From: an uncultured Bacteroidales bacterium
GTDB taxonomy: Bacteria; Bacteroidota; Bacteroidia; Bacteroidales; UBA932
Direction: 5' to 3'
Length of the DNA stretch: 64,000 nt
NCBI GenBank assembly: GCA_900316955.1
Contig: ONEX01000005.1
Span: 124,001 to 188,000 of the forward strand
The notes beneath the pieces are model-generated. The model was not told the DNA's origin and searched no databases. It saw nothing but the letters and a program-made list of their open reading frames with translations. Shown piece after piece: positions 44,095-52,825 of the stretch. The number at the start of each line of letters is the position of its first letter. Positions within the stretch are counted from its first letter, which is position 1. Position numbers and translations under genes: made by a program.

Positions 44095-45135
44095 ATGGAA
44101 CAGATAGACTGGAAAACCTTAGGCTTTGACGCCTACCGGACCCGCACTGTCGTCGTCTCCCACTTCAAGGACGGCAAGTGGTCCACTCCCGAATCGACGG
44201 AGACCTTCTACTTCACGTTCGACCCCTTCGCGCAAGTCTTCCACTACGCGATTTCCTGCTTCGAGGGCCTGAAGGCCTTCCGGCAGAAGGACGGACGCGT
44301 CGCGATGTTCCGTCCCGACCAGAACGCCGCCCGCCTCCAGCGGACCGCGGACTACCTGGGCATGCCCTGCCCGTCCCCGGAAATGTTCTTCCAGATGTGC
44401 GAAGCCTGCATCCGCGGCAACATGGAGTTCCTGGCGCCGTATGGCCTGGGGGCGTCCATGTACCTGCGCCCGCTGCTGGTGGGCATGCATCCCCAGATGC
44501 AGCTCGTGCCGTATCCGGAGGCCGTTTTCGCCGTGATGTGCGCCCCCGTGGGCTCCTACTACGGCGCACACCTGAAGTCCTGCGCGGCCGTCATCCCGGG
44601 CAACTATGACCGGGCGGCGCCGAAGGGCTCCGGCAGCTACAAGATCGGCGCGAACTACGCGAACACCTTCAAGCCCTACAAGTTCGCCCACGAACAGGGC
44701 TATGCGGAGCTCCTGTACCTGAATTCCTCCACCCGCGAGTTCGTCGACGAGTTCGGCTCGTCCAACTTCTTCGGCATCAAGGGGAACAAGTACATCACCC
44801 CGCTCTCCGACAGCGTCCTTCCGTCCATCACGAACAAGACCCTGCAGCAGGTGGCCATCGACCTGGGCATGGAAGTGGAGAAGCGGCCGGTCCCGCTCGA
44901 GGAGCTGGCTACGTTCGAGGAAGTGGGCGGCTGCGGCACCGCCGTGGTCATCACCCCGCTCTCGCACATCGACATGAAGCCGGTGCTCGAGGAGCCGGAA
45001 GTCTCCCGCGAATTCCGCTACTGCCCCGACGGCGAGGTGGGCCCGAAGTCCACGGCCCTGTACAAGCGCATCCGCGCCATCCAGGACGGCGAATATCCCG
45101 ACGAGCACGGCTGGTGCCGGTTCGTGGAGGTGTAG
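44095..45135 (+). CDS. ilvE: Branched-chain amino-acid aminotransferase
   Basis: A 346-residue fold-type IV PLP enzyme. The start of the conserved region is FHYAISCFEGLKAFR, the PLP lysine is in KIGANYANTFKPY and STREFVDEFGSSNFFG follows. It transaminates the three branched-chain 2-keto acids in the final step and ends the operon just before a strong terminator. Confidence 0.95.
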   Translation: MEQIDWKTLGFDAYRTRTVVVSHFKDGKWSTPESTETFYFTFDPFAQVFHYAISCFEGLKAFRQKDGRVAMFRPDQNAARLQRTADYLGMPCPSPEMFFQMCEACIRGNMEFLAPYGLGASMYLRPLLVGMHPQMQLVPYPEAVFAVMCAPVGSYYGAHLKSCAAVIPGNYDRAAPKGSGSYKIGANYANTFKPYKFAHEQGYAELLYLNSSTREFVDEFGSSNFFGIKGNKYITPLSDSVLPSITNKTLQQVAIDLGMEVEKRPVPLEELATFEEVGGCGTAVVITPLSHIDMKPVLEEPEVSREFRYCPDGEVGPKSTALYKRIRAIQDGEYPDEHGWCRFVEV

Positions 45136-45212
45136 CCTGCGCAGATGCGTGGATGGACCTGGCACTGACTGGTTTACAACTAATTGAAAATTAGACAGTT
45201 ACAATTTATGTG

Positions 45213-45256
45213 GTTCCGGGTCTCCATATTAGGGGAGACCTGGAACTCTCTTTTTA
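45213..45256 (+). terminator. Terminator of the ilv-leu operon
   Basis: GTTCCGGGTCTCC at 45213-45225 pairs with GGAGACCTGGAAC at 45234-45246 (13 pairs, one G-T), with an 8-base loop, followed by TCTCTTTTTA. It lies about 78 bases after the ilvE stop. Confidence 0.85.
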
Positions 45257-45311
45257 GGGAACGTTTGACAATCAATCGGTTATGAATGACTTGGTGCCAG
45301 GTGGGAATAGA

Positions 45312-45342
45312 TTGAAATTCTGGACGGAAAGTGTTATTTTTG
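45312..45342 (+). promoter_or_regulatory. Promoter for the DUF3857 pair
   Basis: TTG at 45312-45314, a 20-base spacer and TATTTTTG at 45335-45342, an exact -7 element, 22 bases before the ATG at 45365. Confidence 0.75.
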
Positions 45343-45364
45343 TCTCGAATAAAGAATTGAATCC

Positions 45365-47338
45365 ATGAGTCCTATGAACCGGTTTGTTTCAGTTTTATTC
45401 CTTCTCTTCGTGTGTCTTGCCGCCGGCGCCCAGCGGATTGCTGTCAATCCCAAGTTCGGGGCCGTATCTGACGCAGAGGTTGATATGACTGTGTATGAGC
45501 CTGATACATCGGCGGTTGCGCTGATGCTGTATCGCTCGTACAACCTTGATCTCGTCTTTGACAACAATATCGCCATCGTCCAGGAGATTACGGTCCATGA
45601 ACGGATCAAGGTGCTCAAGGAGGAAGGAAAGAAATATGCTGATTTCAGTTTTCTGTACCTCAACACGACGGACATCAAGGAGAAGTATTCCGGGGTGAAG
45701 GTGGAGACCTACAACCGGGAGAATGGGAAGGTGGTCAAGACCAAGATGTCCAAGAAATATGAGTTCGACGAGAAGTACTCCGACGACGCCCGCCGGCTCT
45801 CCTTCACCGCGGAGAACGTCCGGGTGGGTTCTGTCATCGAGGTCACCTACCAATTCGTGACGCCCCGGTTTTATGACATCGACAACATCTACCTGCAACT
45901 GTCCATCCCGGTGAACGAGACGGACGTCACCGTGGGCCATTGCGAATACTTCCGGATCAACAAGTCCCAGCGGGGCTACATCCTTCCGGCCTACCGGTCC
46001 GACAACCGCATCAAGCAGACATCCGTCGACGGTGGCCGGCTTTCGTACCAGGTGGAGATGGACTGCTACCACGCGGTGGACCTTCCTGCCATGCAGTCCG
46101 AATCTTTCAGCTACTGCCCGACGCAGTACAGGACGCAGCTCCTGTACGACCTTTCCGGCGTGAGTATCCCCGGCTCGGTGTACAAGGACTATAGCGCGAC
46201 TTGGAACGATGTGGACAAGGCCATTGCGGAATCGAGCATCTTTGACGAGGTCAAGGCGAAGTTCCGCGACGCCAAGGAACTGGAAGCTGCCCTGCAGGGC
46301 GTCGAAGGGGACGAAGCCCGGATCGTCGCCGTGAGAAAATACGTTACGGACAAGGTCAAGTGGAATGAAAAGAGCCGCCTGGTCCCGAAGGGGGCGCGGG
46401 AAGTCCTCAAGCAGGGCTCCGGCTCGGACGCTGACATCAACGCGCTCACGGCCAGCGCCTTGAACGCCGTGGGCTACCTCGCCGAGCCTGTCATGATCCG
46501 CCGTCGCTCCGAGGGTGTGCTGGTGGATTTCCACGCTTCCATCAACGCCTTCGATACATTTATCATCAAGGTCACGACGCCGGACGCCAGCAAGAACTGG
46601 TACTTGGACGCCGCCCGCGAGTTCGGGTATCTGAACGTGCTCAATACCGATTTCCTGATTCCGCAGGCGCGGCTCATGCATCTGGACGGTCATGGCGAAT
46701 GGGTGGACCTGACCGCCCTGACCAAGAGCCGGGTGACCGAGATGGTCAAGGCCTCCGTCACTCCGGACGGAACCTTGACGGGCAACGCCACCATCCAGGC
46801 GAATAACGAAGACTCTTACGGGATCAAGGCCCAATACGACGATTTCGATTCGGAAGAGGAGTATATCGAGGACATCGAATCCGACGAGCGCATCGACATC
46901 ACCAGTTTCGAAATCCAGAAGGAGTACGGTCCGACGACCATGATCGCCTATGATTTCGAGCGGGACCTGGATACGGGGGACCGCCTCTACATCCAGCCTT
47001 TCCTGTCCAACTATCACTCCGACACCTCATTCCGGAAAGAGAAGCGGGACATCCCTGTGGACTTCCCTTATCCCACCGCGATCATTTACAGTTTCGTCCT
47101 GGACATCCCGGAGGGGTATGATGTGGAGGAACTGCCGGAGAGCGTGACCATGACCTGTCCGCCCGTCAAAGGACGGATCTTGTTCCAGTGCAAGCAGATA
47201 GGCAACCAGATTTCCGTCTCCTACCGCTTCACGATGGATGAGACCACCGTACTGCCGGAGTATTACGCCGATCTCCGCGCCTTCTGGGAGAAGGTGGTCG
47301 GGGTCGAGAAGAGCACCATCGTCCTGAAGAAACAATGA
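45365..47338 (+). CDS. DUF3857 protein with degenerate transglutaminase-like domain
   Basis: A 657-residue secreted protein with a signal peptide ending near CLAAGAQ (residues 1-23). An N-terminal DUF3857 beta domain, a central transglutaminase-like region (about residues 290-420) and a C-terminal DUF3858-like part match a family common in Bacteroidota. Where active relatives have GDCK, this protein reads SGSDADINAL, and the histidine position is INAFDTF, so the catalytic Cys and His are missing. It is probably a structural or binding paralogue. It overlaps its neighbour by 4 bases. Alternative start: Met at 45377. Confidence 0.87.
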   Translation: MSPMNRFVSVLFLLFVCLAAGAQRIAVNPKFGAVSDAEVDMTVYEPDTSAVALMLYRSYNLDLVFDNNIAIVQEITVHERIKVLKEEGKKYADFSFLYLNTTDIKEKYSGVKVETYNRENGKVVKTKMSKKYEFDEKYSDDARRLSFTAENVRVGSVIEVTYQFVTPRFYDIDNIYLQLSIPVNETDVTVGHCEYFRINKSQRGYILPAYRSDNRIKQTSVDGGRLSYQVEMDCYHAVDLPAMQSESFSYCPTQYRTQLLYDLSGVSIPGSVYKDYSATWNDVDKAIAESSIFDEVKAKFRDAKELEAALQGVEGDEARIVAVRKYVTDKVKWNEKSRLVPKGAREVLKQGSGSDADINALTASALNAVGYLAEPVMIRRRSEGVLVDFHASINAFDTFIIKVTTPDASKNWYLDAAREFGYLNVLNTDFLIPQARLMHLDGHGEWVDLTALTKSRVTEMVKASVTPDGTLTGNATIQANNEDSYGIKAQYDDFDSEEEYIEDIESDERIDITSFEIQKEYGPTTMIAYDFERDLDTGDRLYIQPFLSNYHSDTSFRKEKRDIPVDFPYPTAIIYSFVLDIPEGYDVEELPESVTMTCPPVKGRILFQCKQIGNQISVSYRFTMDETTVLPEYYADLRAFWEKVVGVEKSTIVLKKQ

Positions 47339-49191
47339 AACGCCTGATCTTCCTCCCCATGCTCTGCTGGGCGGCCTTGCTCGTCGCTCAGGAGAAGTAT
47401 AACGCCATCATCCTGGAGGATGAGGAATCCTTCGTGATGTCCGCGCCCACGTCCGGTACCTACAACGTCCGGAGAACGGTCCGCGTGTTCAACGACGCGG
47501 GCTTGGACGAGGCCGTGTTCCAGGAGTATACGGACCAGTTCCGCAGCCTTTCATCCTTCAAGGGAACGCTGGAACGTGAGAACGGCAAGCCCCTGAAGCT
47601 CAAGAAGGACGACCTGGTCATGGTTTCCGTCGCTTCCGGCCTCGCCGAGGACGGCTTTGTCCATGGCTACCAACCTTCATCGACATATCCTTTCACCGTT
47701 ACCTACGAATACACGATCACCTACCGGAAAGGCGTCGCTTCCTTCCCGACCTTCTTTCCGGTATCCAGCGAGAAAGTCAAGGTGGAGAAGGCCTCCTACA
47801 CCTTCCAGGTTCCTTCCGGCACGAAAATCAATTGCGTCACGTCCAAGGTGGGCGATGTGCGGAAAGAAACCGGCAAGGCCGATACCTACCGCTGGGAAGT
47901 TCCTGTCTTCGAGGGCTATACCGCCGAGATGCTCATGCCCTCCTGGCGGGAGATCGTGCCCTATGTCTTCGCCTGCCCGGCGGATTTCACCTATGCCGGC
48001 ATGAACGGCAGCCAGGCCACCTGGGAACATGTGGGCGCCTGGGTCCATGGACTCCGCGAAGGGACGGACGACCTCCCGGAATCCTTCCGGGCCGAACTGA
48101 AGGAGATGACAGCCAAGGCCGGTTCCGATTTGGAGAAGATCCGGATTCTGTATGACTACCTCCGCGAGCATACGCGCTACGTGAGCATCCAGCTGGGCAT
48201 CGGCGGTTACAAGCCTTTCCCGGCCAGTCAGGTCCATAAGACCGGTTTCGGCGACTGCAAGGGCCTGTCCAACTACATGCAATCCATGCTGGACGCCGTT
48301 GGCATCCCGTCCTACTACACGCTCGTGAACACGAACCGGGCCGATTTCCTGCCCGGCTATTCCGGCGTCGGCCAGATGAACCACGTAATGCTGTGCGTCC
48401 CGCTTCCCGAGAAGAAAGACACCCTCTGGCTGGAATGCACGAACCCGGCCGTGCCGCTGGGCTACCGGCATGAGGACGTGGCCGGCCACGAAGTGGTCGT
48501 CACGCAGGCCGGCGGCGGAATCCCGGTCCGGGTACCCGCCTATGCCGACACCCTGAGCCGGGACGTCTGCGAACTGGATCTGGAACTCGCTCCTGACGGG
48601 GCCGCGAAGGCGACCGTGAAGCGGAGCCTCTACCTGGACGAGACGGAAAGCTGGCTCTCCATCCGTGACTGGAAGCCCGACACTCGGCGGAGCCGCCTTA
48701 CGTCCGGGCTCACCGTCCAGCCGCAGGAAGTGACGCTCACGGGCGTGCAGGACAACTTCCGGGACTATGACGGTCCGGATTTCTGCCCATGGATGGAAGT
48801 GGATTACACCTTCGACACCCGCCAATACGCGACCACCGGGAAGGACCGCCTGTTCGTGCCGGTCAATCCCCATCCCAAGGGCGCCTCGCTCCAGCGGGGA
48901 AAGCGGCAGAACGACCTTGTATGCAAGCAGGGCGGCATCGAACGCGACCGTATCTGGATCCACCTGCCCGCCGGCTACAAGCCGGAAAGCCTTCCCAATC
49001 CGGTCTCATTGGATACGGAATGGGGTACCTTCACCTCATCCTGTGAACTGAAGGACGGTACCGTCGTGGTTTTCCAGGAATTCATTACCAAGCGCTTCCG
49101 GGAGCCGGCGGAACGCTTTGACGACTTCCGCACTTTCGTGCGGGCCGTCAACAAAGCGTATCAGGCGAATCTGGTGCTGGTCAAAGAATAA
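47335..49191 (+). CDS. DUF3857/transglutaminase-like protein, catalytically complete
   Basis: A 618-residue secreted protein (signal peptide about residues 1-18, ending LLVAQE). It has the DUF3857 domain followed by a transglutaminase-like core: the cysteine in TGFGDCKGLSNYM near residue 306, His in GQMNHVMLCV and an acidic position in WLECTNPAV, where relatives usually have Asp. Family members are thought to be periplasmic proteases or amidases, but the substrate is unknown. It is translationally coupled to its inactive-looking paralogue and its stop abuts the rnpB terminator from the other strand. Confidence 0.88.
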   Translation: MKRLIFLPMLCWAALLVAQEKYNAIILEDEESFVMSAPTSGTYNVRRTVRVFNDAGLDEAVFQEYTDQFRSLSSFKGTLERENGKPLKLKKDDLVMVSVASGLAEDGFVHGYQPSSTYPFTVTYEYTITYRKGVASFPTFFPVSSEKVKVEKASYTFQVPSGTKINCVTSKVGDVRKETGKADTYRWEVPVFEGYTAEMLMPSWREIVPYVFACPADFTYAGMNGSQATWEHVGAWVHGLREGTDDLPESFRAELKEMTAKAGSDLEKIRILYDYLREHTRYVSIQLGIGGYKPFPASQVHKTGFGDCKGLSNYMQSMLDAVGIPSYYTLVNTNRADFLPGYSGVGQMNHVMLCVPLPEKKDTLWLECTNPAVPLGYRHEDVAGHEVVVTQAGGGIPVRVPAYADTLSRDVCELDLELAPDGAAKATVKRSLYLDETESWLSIRDWKPDTRRSRLTSGLTVQPQEVTLTGVQDNFRDYDGPDFCPWMEVDYTFDTRQYATTGKDRLFVPVNPHPKGASLQRGKRQNDLVCKQGGIERDRIWIHLPAGYKPESLPNPVSLDTEWGTFTSSCELKDGTVVVFQEFITKRFREPAERFDDFRTFVRAVNKAYQANLVLVKE

Positions 49192-49196
49192 AAAAA

Positions 49197-49507
49197 GGCG
49201 GGGCCGTAAGCCGCTTTCTGTTTTTGAATCTGCCATTTATCTTCGCAACCTACCCCCCGGCATCGGACGGGCCGCCCTCATCTGCCGGTATATTTGGTCT
49301 TGCAGGCCTGCCGCCGTACCCGCCGTACGTCGCCGCACGGCGTCGTGGGCTCTTACCCCGCGTTTTCACCCTTACCCTTGCGGGCGGTTTTTTTCTGTTA
49401 CGGACGGAAAAGATTACTCCCTTCTGTGCTTTCCACAGCCAGGCGCCCTGCCCTGTGCGGACTTTCCTCACCGGTTTCCCGGCGCGGCAGATCGTCCCGC
49501 CTTTTTC
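49197..49507 (-). ncRNA. rnpB: RNase P RNA
   Basis: On the minus strand the conserved RNase P blocks appear in order: GAGGAAAGTCCGCACAG (49453-49469), ACAGAA (near 49422), GGTAAGGGTGAAAACG then GGTAAGAGCCCACG, AGACCAAATA, GGGTAGGTTGC and finally CGGCTTACGGCCCC. The ends GGCGGG and CCCCGCC can pair as helix P1, followed by a run of T. It forms the catalytic RNA that trims tRNA 5' ends. The length of about 310 bases is on the short side. It fills the gap between the DUF3857 gene and the cyclase gene. Boundaries are approximate. Confidence 0.93.
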
Positions 49508-49509
49508 GG

Positions 49510-49540
49510 TTGCAAAGGTACGAAAAAAGTTGTACTTTTG
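49510..49540 (+). promoter_or_regulatory. Promoter of the glutaminyl cyclase gene
   Basis: TTG at 49510-49512, a 20-base spacer and TACTTTTG at 49533-49540, exact. The ATG at 49556 follows 15 bases later. Confidence 0.8.
49513..49520 (-). promoter_or_regulatory. -7 promoter element of rnpB
   Basis: Minus-strand TACCTTTG, an exact match, about 6 bases before the predicted RNA 5' end. It lies inside the spacer of the opposing promoter for the cyclase gene. Confidence 0.7.
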
Positions 49541-49555
49541 TCCGATTAAAGTGAG

Positions 49556-50308
49556 ATGAGAAAGTTTTTGCTCATAGCAGGCCTCGTGATCGCCGCGGTT
49601 TCCTGCGGGACGACGAAGGTGCAGGAGTACAAGGTGAAGGTCGTGCGGGAATACCCGCATGACGTGACTTCGTATACGCAGGGGCTGTTTTTCTACCGCG
49701 ATTCGCTGTACGAGTCCACGGGCCAGTGGGGAGAGAGCACCTTCCGCACGGTGGACCTGGAGACGGGGAAGGCCCTGTCCCGGATGGACTTCTCACGGAA
49801 GTATTTCATCGAGGGATCCATCTTCTTCGAGGGCACCCTGTATCTCCTCACCTGGACGAACAACCTCGTCTTCCTGTACGATGCCGATACGCGTAAATAC
49901 CGGGAGACGGTCGCGTATCCCCGCGAAGGCTGGGGCCTGACCACGGACGGGAAGCAGCTCATCGCCAGCGACGGCAGCTCCTTCCTGTATTTCATGGACA
50001 AGGACCTGAACGTGGAGCGGCGCCTGCGGGTGACCATGGACGGGAAGTCGGTGCGCTACCTGAACGAACTCGAATACATCGACGGGAAGGTATGGGCCAA
50101 TGTCTATACCACCGACACGATCGTCATCATCGACCCGGCCGACGGGAAGGTGGAGGCGACCGTGGACTGCCGGGGCCTGCTCCCGTACCGGGAACGGACC
50201 GCCGAGACGGATGTCCTGAACGGCATCGCCGTGGACAGGAAGGGCCGGATCTTCCTGACCGGGAAGTATTGGCCCAAGATGTTTGAAATAGAACTGGTTA
50301 AGAAATAA
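49556..50308 (+). CDS. Glutaminyl-peptide cyclotransferase, lipoprotein
   Basis: A 250-residue protein with a lipoprotein signal (lipobox VIAAVSC, Cys17), so it should be anchored in the envelope. The mature part is the plant/bacterial-type glutamine cyclotransferase beta-propeller, shown by YPHDVTSYTQGLFFYRDSLYEST at its start (residues 30 on). It converts N-terminal Gln of peptides or proteins to pyroglutamate, which fits this phylum's frequent N-terminal Gln after signal-peptide cleavage. It is followed directly by the TPP riboswitch. Confidence 0.9.
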   Translation: MRKFLLIAGLVIAAVSCGTTKVQEYKVKVVREYPHDVTSYTQGLFFYRDSLYESTGQWGESTFRTVDLETGKALSRMDFSRKYFIEGSIFFEGTLYLLTWTNNLVFLYDADTRKYRETVAYPREGWGLTTDGKQLIASDGSSFLYFMDKDLNVERRLRVTMDGKSVRYLNELEYIDGKVWANVYTTDTIVIIDPADGKVEATVDCRGLLPYRERTAETDVLNGIAVDRKGRIFLTGKYWPKMFEIELVKK

Positions 50309-50310
50309 AA

Positions 50311-50387
50311 ACTCGGGGTATCGGGCCAGGTGGCCCGGTTGAGAGCATACCCGTGAACCTGATGCGGTTCATACCGCCGGAGGAAAG
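50311..50387 (+). promoter_or_regulatory. TPP (thiamine pyrophosphate) riboswitch
   Basis: All THI-element blocks are present: ACTCGGGGTAT, a variable GC-rich hairpin GGGCC...GGCCC, GTTGAGAG, ATACCCGTGAACCTGATG, GGTTCATACC and CCGGAGGAAAG. GGGTAT pairs with ATACCC, the expected covariation. It ends 3 bases before the receptor ATG, so ligand binding would directly occlude the start region; no terminator hairpin follows, suggesting translational control. Confidence 0.93.
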
Positions 50388-50390
50388 TAT

Positions 50391-52592
50391 ATGAAAAAAA
50401 CCGTATTGTCGGCGGCCTTCGCCGCCTTGTGCCTCTGCGCAGGTGCGCAGGAGGTCGAAAAGCAGGAAAGACTGGACTCTGTCGTCGTTTCCGCTTCCCG
50501 TGCCGGGACACACACGCCTGTAACACACACCGATGTGGGCAAGGACGCCCTTCGCGCCGCCAGCCCCATGCAATCCCTGCCGATGGCGCTGAACCTGCTG
50601 CCGTCCGTGGTCACCTACAATGAAGGCGGCACCGGACTGGGCAACTCGGCGATGACCATCCGCGGCTCCAAGGGGTCACAGATCAACGTGACCCTGAACG
50701 GCATCACCCTGAACGACGCGGAGTCCCAGGAAGTGTTCTGGGTCAACATCCCCGCCCTGACGTCCCTGCTGTCCAGCGTCCAGGTCCAGCGCGGCCTGGG
50801 TACGTCGGCCAACGGCGCGGGCGCCTTCGGGGCCAGCGTCAATATGAACACGGCCTTCGTCACGCCGGATCCGGCCTTCCGCTGGGAGGTGTCCGCCGGC
50901 TCGTACGGGACGTACCTGACCACGGTGTCGGCGATGTCCGGCCTGCTGCCCTCCGGCCTGTATTTCAGCCTGGCGTATTCGGCCGGGAAGACGGACGGCT
51001 ACATCCGGAACGCCGGGGTGGGCTCCGCCTCGCTCTTCGGCGTGGTCGGCTGGCTCAAGGGACGCAACTCGCTGCGGTTCACCTATCTGATGGGCGACCA
51101 GCGGAGCGGCATCACCTGGGACGGCATCTCCCCGGAGATGTATGCCATCGACCGCACTTACAACGGCGCCGGCGAGTATGTCGATGACAGCGGGAAAACC
51201 TGCTACTACCCGAACCAGACCGACAACTACGCCCAGCACCATCTCCAGCTCAATTACACCCGCCGCCTGACGGACCGCCTGACCTGGGCCAATACGGCCG
51301 ATTACACGCGGGGCGACGGCTACGACGAGTACTACAAGACGGGCCGGAAGTTCGCCGAGTTCGGCTATCCTTTCTCCGCGTGGCAGGGCCAGAAGAAGAG
51401 CGACATGATCTACCGGAAGCGGATGGACAACGACCTGTACGTGCTGCAGTCGGAGCTTCGGTATGTGGGGGAGAGCCTGCGCGTGAACGGGGGAGTGAAC
51501 CTCTCGCGGTATATCGGCGGGCATTGGGGCGAGATGCTTTGGGCGCGCCTCCTGGGCCCGAATTACGATTACGCGTTGATGAACCGGGACGAGACCTGGT
51601 ACCGGAACACAGGTACCAAGCAGGAAGTCAGTGCGTTCCTCCGCTCTGAATATCAGCCGCTTCCGTGGCTGACGGCCTATGCGGACCTCCAGTACCGGCA
51701 CATCGGCTATTCGCTCGTGGGCCGGGACGACAAGGCGAGTTCCGTTCCGCTCGACTATCACGAGAAATGGGATTTCTTCAATCCCCGGGCGGGCGTGACG
51801 GCCCTGTTCGGCGCCCATAAGCTGTACGCTTCCGCCGCCATCGGCCACCGCGAGCCCGGCAAGAGCGACATCAAGGAAAACATCAAGGGGGAGATGATCC
51901 CCATCCGGCCCGAGTCCATGCTGGACATCGAGGCGGGCTACCAGTTCGCCGGGGAGCGTTTCACCGCATCGGCGAACGTCTATCTGATGGAATACAGGGA
52001 CATGCTCTTGGAGACGGGCAAGCTGAGCACGTCCGGCTATGCGATCAAGGAGAACGTGGGCCGGGGCTGGCGCCGGGGTGTCGAGCTCGCGGCCGCATGG
52101 GTCCCCGCCTCCTGGGTCCGGGCCGATGCGAACCTGACGCTCTCCACCAACAAGCTGCGCTCCTTCAGCGCCTATCTCGAGAACTGGGTGGACGGGGGAT
52201 ACAAGCAGGAGACCTATGAGAATACGACCATGCTCCTCTCTCCGTCCGTCGTCGGTATGGGCCGAATCGCCCTCACGCCTTTCAGCGGCTGGTGGAAACC
52301 GCTTTCATTGACCTTGAGCGGCAAGTACGTCGGGAAACAGTATTGGGACAATACGCAGAACGAGGGCCGCAGCATTCCGGCCTGGTTCGTCACCGATCTC
52401 TCCCTGACCCATTCCTTCCCGCTTCCGACGGGTTCCCTGGGCATTTCAGTGTTCGTCAACAACCTGTTGAACAAGGCCTATTATGCCAATGCATGGGTCT
52501 ACAGGGCTTGGGATGGCGGCGAGTATGTGGAGGCCGGTCTGTACCCACAGGCACTCCGGAATCTTATGGTAAAATTTACTTATAGTTTTTAA
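50391..52592 (+). CDS. TonB-dependent outer-membrane receptor, probably for thiamine
   Basis: A 733-residue outer-membrane beta-barrel. Signal peptide residues 1-20 (ending CAGAQ), a TonB-box-like RLDSVVVSASR, a plug domain with SAMTIRGSKGSQINVTLNG, and a long barrel ending in aromatic MVKFTYSF. The TPP riboswitch in front makes thiamine or a thiamine precursor the likely ligand. Comparative studies of THI elements describe such receptors in the Bacteroides group. The inner-membrane transporter (PnuT-type) and kinase usually found beside it are absent here. Confidence 0.92.
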   Translation: MKKTVLSAAFAALCLCAGAQEVEKQERLDSVVVSASRAGTHTPVTHTDVGKDALRAASPMQSLPMALNLLPSVVTYNEGGTGLGNSAMTIRGSKGSQINVTLNGITLNDAESQEVFWVNIPALTSLLSSVQVQRGLGTSANGAGAFGASVNMNTAFVTPDPAFRWEVSAGSYGTYLTTVSAMSGLLPSGLYFSLAYSAGKTDGYIRNAGVGSASLFGVVGWLKGRNSLRFTYLMGDQRSGITWDGISPEMYAIDRTYNGAGEYVDDSGKTCYYPNQTDNYAQHHLQLNYTRRLTDRLTWANTADYTRGDGYDEYYKTGRKFAEFGYPFSAWQGQKKSDMIYRKRMDNDLYVLQSELRYVGESLRVNGGVNLSRYIGGHWGEMLWARLLGPNYDYALMNRDETWYRNTGTKQEVSAFLRSEYQPLPWLTAYADLQYRHIGYSLVGRDDKASSVPLDYHEKWDFFNPRAGVTALFGAHKLYASAAIGHREPGKSDIKENIKGEMIPIRPESMLDIEAGYQFAGERFTASANVYLMEYRDMLLETGKLSTSGYAIKENVGRGWRRGVELAAAWVPASWVRADANLTLSTNKLRSFSAYLENWVDGGYKQETYENTTMLLSPSVVGMGRIALTPFSGWWKPLSLTLSGKYVGKQYWDNTQNEGRSIPAWFVTDLSLTHSFPLPTGSLGISVFVNNLLNKAYYANAWVYRAWDGGEYVEAGLYPQALRNLMVKFTYSF

Positions 52593-52627
52593 AGAAATTT
52601 ATTAATAAAATATTTATTCAAAAAAAT

Positions 52628-52657
52628 TTGCAGATAAAGAAACTTTGCGTATCTTTG
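52628..52657 (+). promoter_or_regulatory. Promoter of a probable small RNA
   Basis: TTG at 52628-52630, a 19-base spacer and TATCTTTG at 52650-52657, an exact -7. No ATG-started reading frame follows before the terminator. Confidence 0.75.
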
Positions 52658-52662
52658 TCCTT

Positions 52663-52809
52663 GAAAAAGGTAGGCCCGTGACGGGACGGCCCTTTTCAGA
52701 AGACAAAACGCTTCTTCTAACCAGTACAATTAACCTTCTTCTGAGTAAGAATACACTACTAACTAACCAAGAACAGGGCTCGCAGTGATTGCGAGCCCTG
52801 TCCTTTTCC
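52663..52809 (+). ncRNA. Probable orphan small RNA
   Basis: About 147 bases between a clear promoter and a clear terminator, with no ATG on this strand. The 5' part folds into a hairpin (TGAAAAAGG at 52662-52670 with CCTTTTCA at 52691-52698, containing CCCG TGA CGGG). The middle is an unstructured A/C/T-rich stretch with CTTCTTCT at 52711-52718 and again at 52735-52742. The 3' end is the terminator stem. This is typical architecture of a trans-acting small RNA; I match it to no known family. 6S, SRP RNA and tmRNA signatures are absent. Confidence 0.65.
52774..52809. terminator. Terminator between the small RNA and trmD
   Basis: CAGGGCTCGCA at 52774-52784 pairs perfectly with TGCGAGCCCTG at 52790-52800 around GTGAT, then TCCTTTTCC. 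It ends the forward transcript and may also act on the convergent trmD transcript. Confidence 0.85.
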
Positions 52810-52825
52810 ATTGTATTCCAACCGG

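Noticed and set aside
45282-45368. Small upstream reading frame overlapping the DUF3857 start by 4 bases
   Set aside because: The promoter -33 and -7 elements lie inside it, so the mRNA would not contain its start codon. The codons are not informative.
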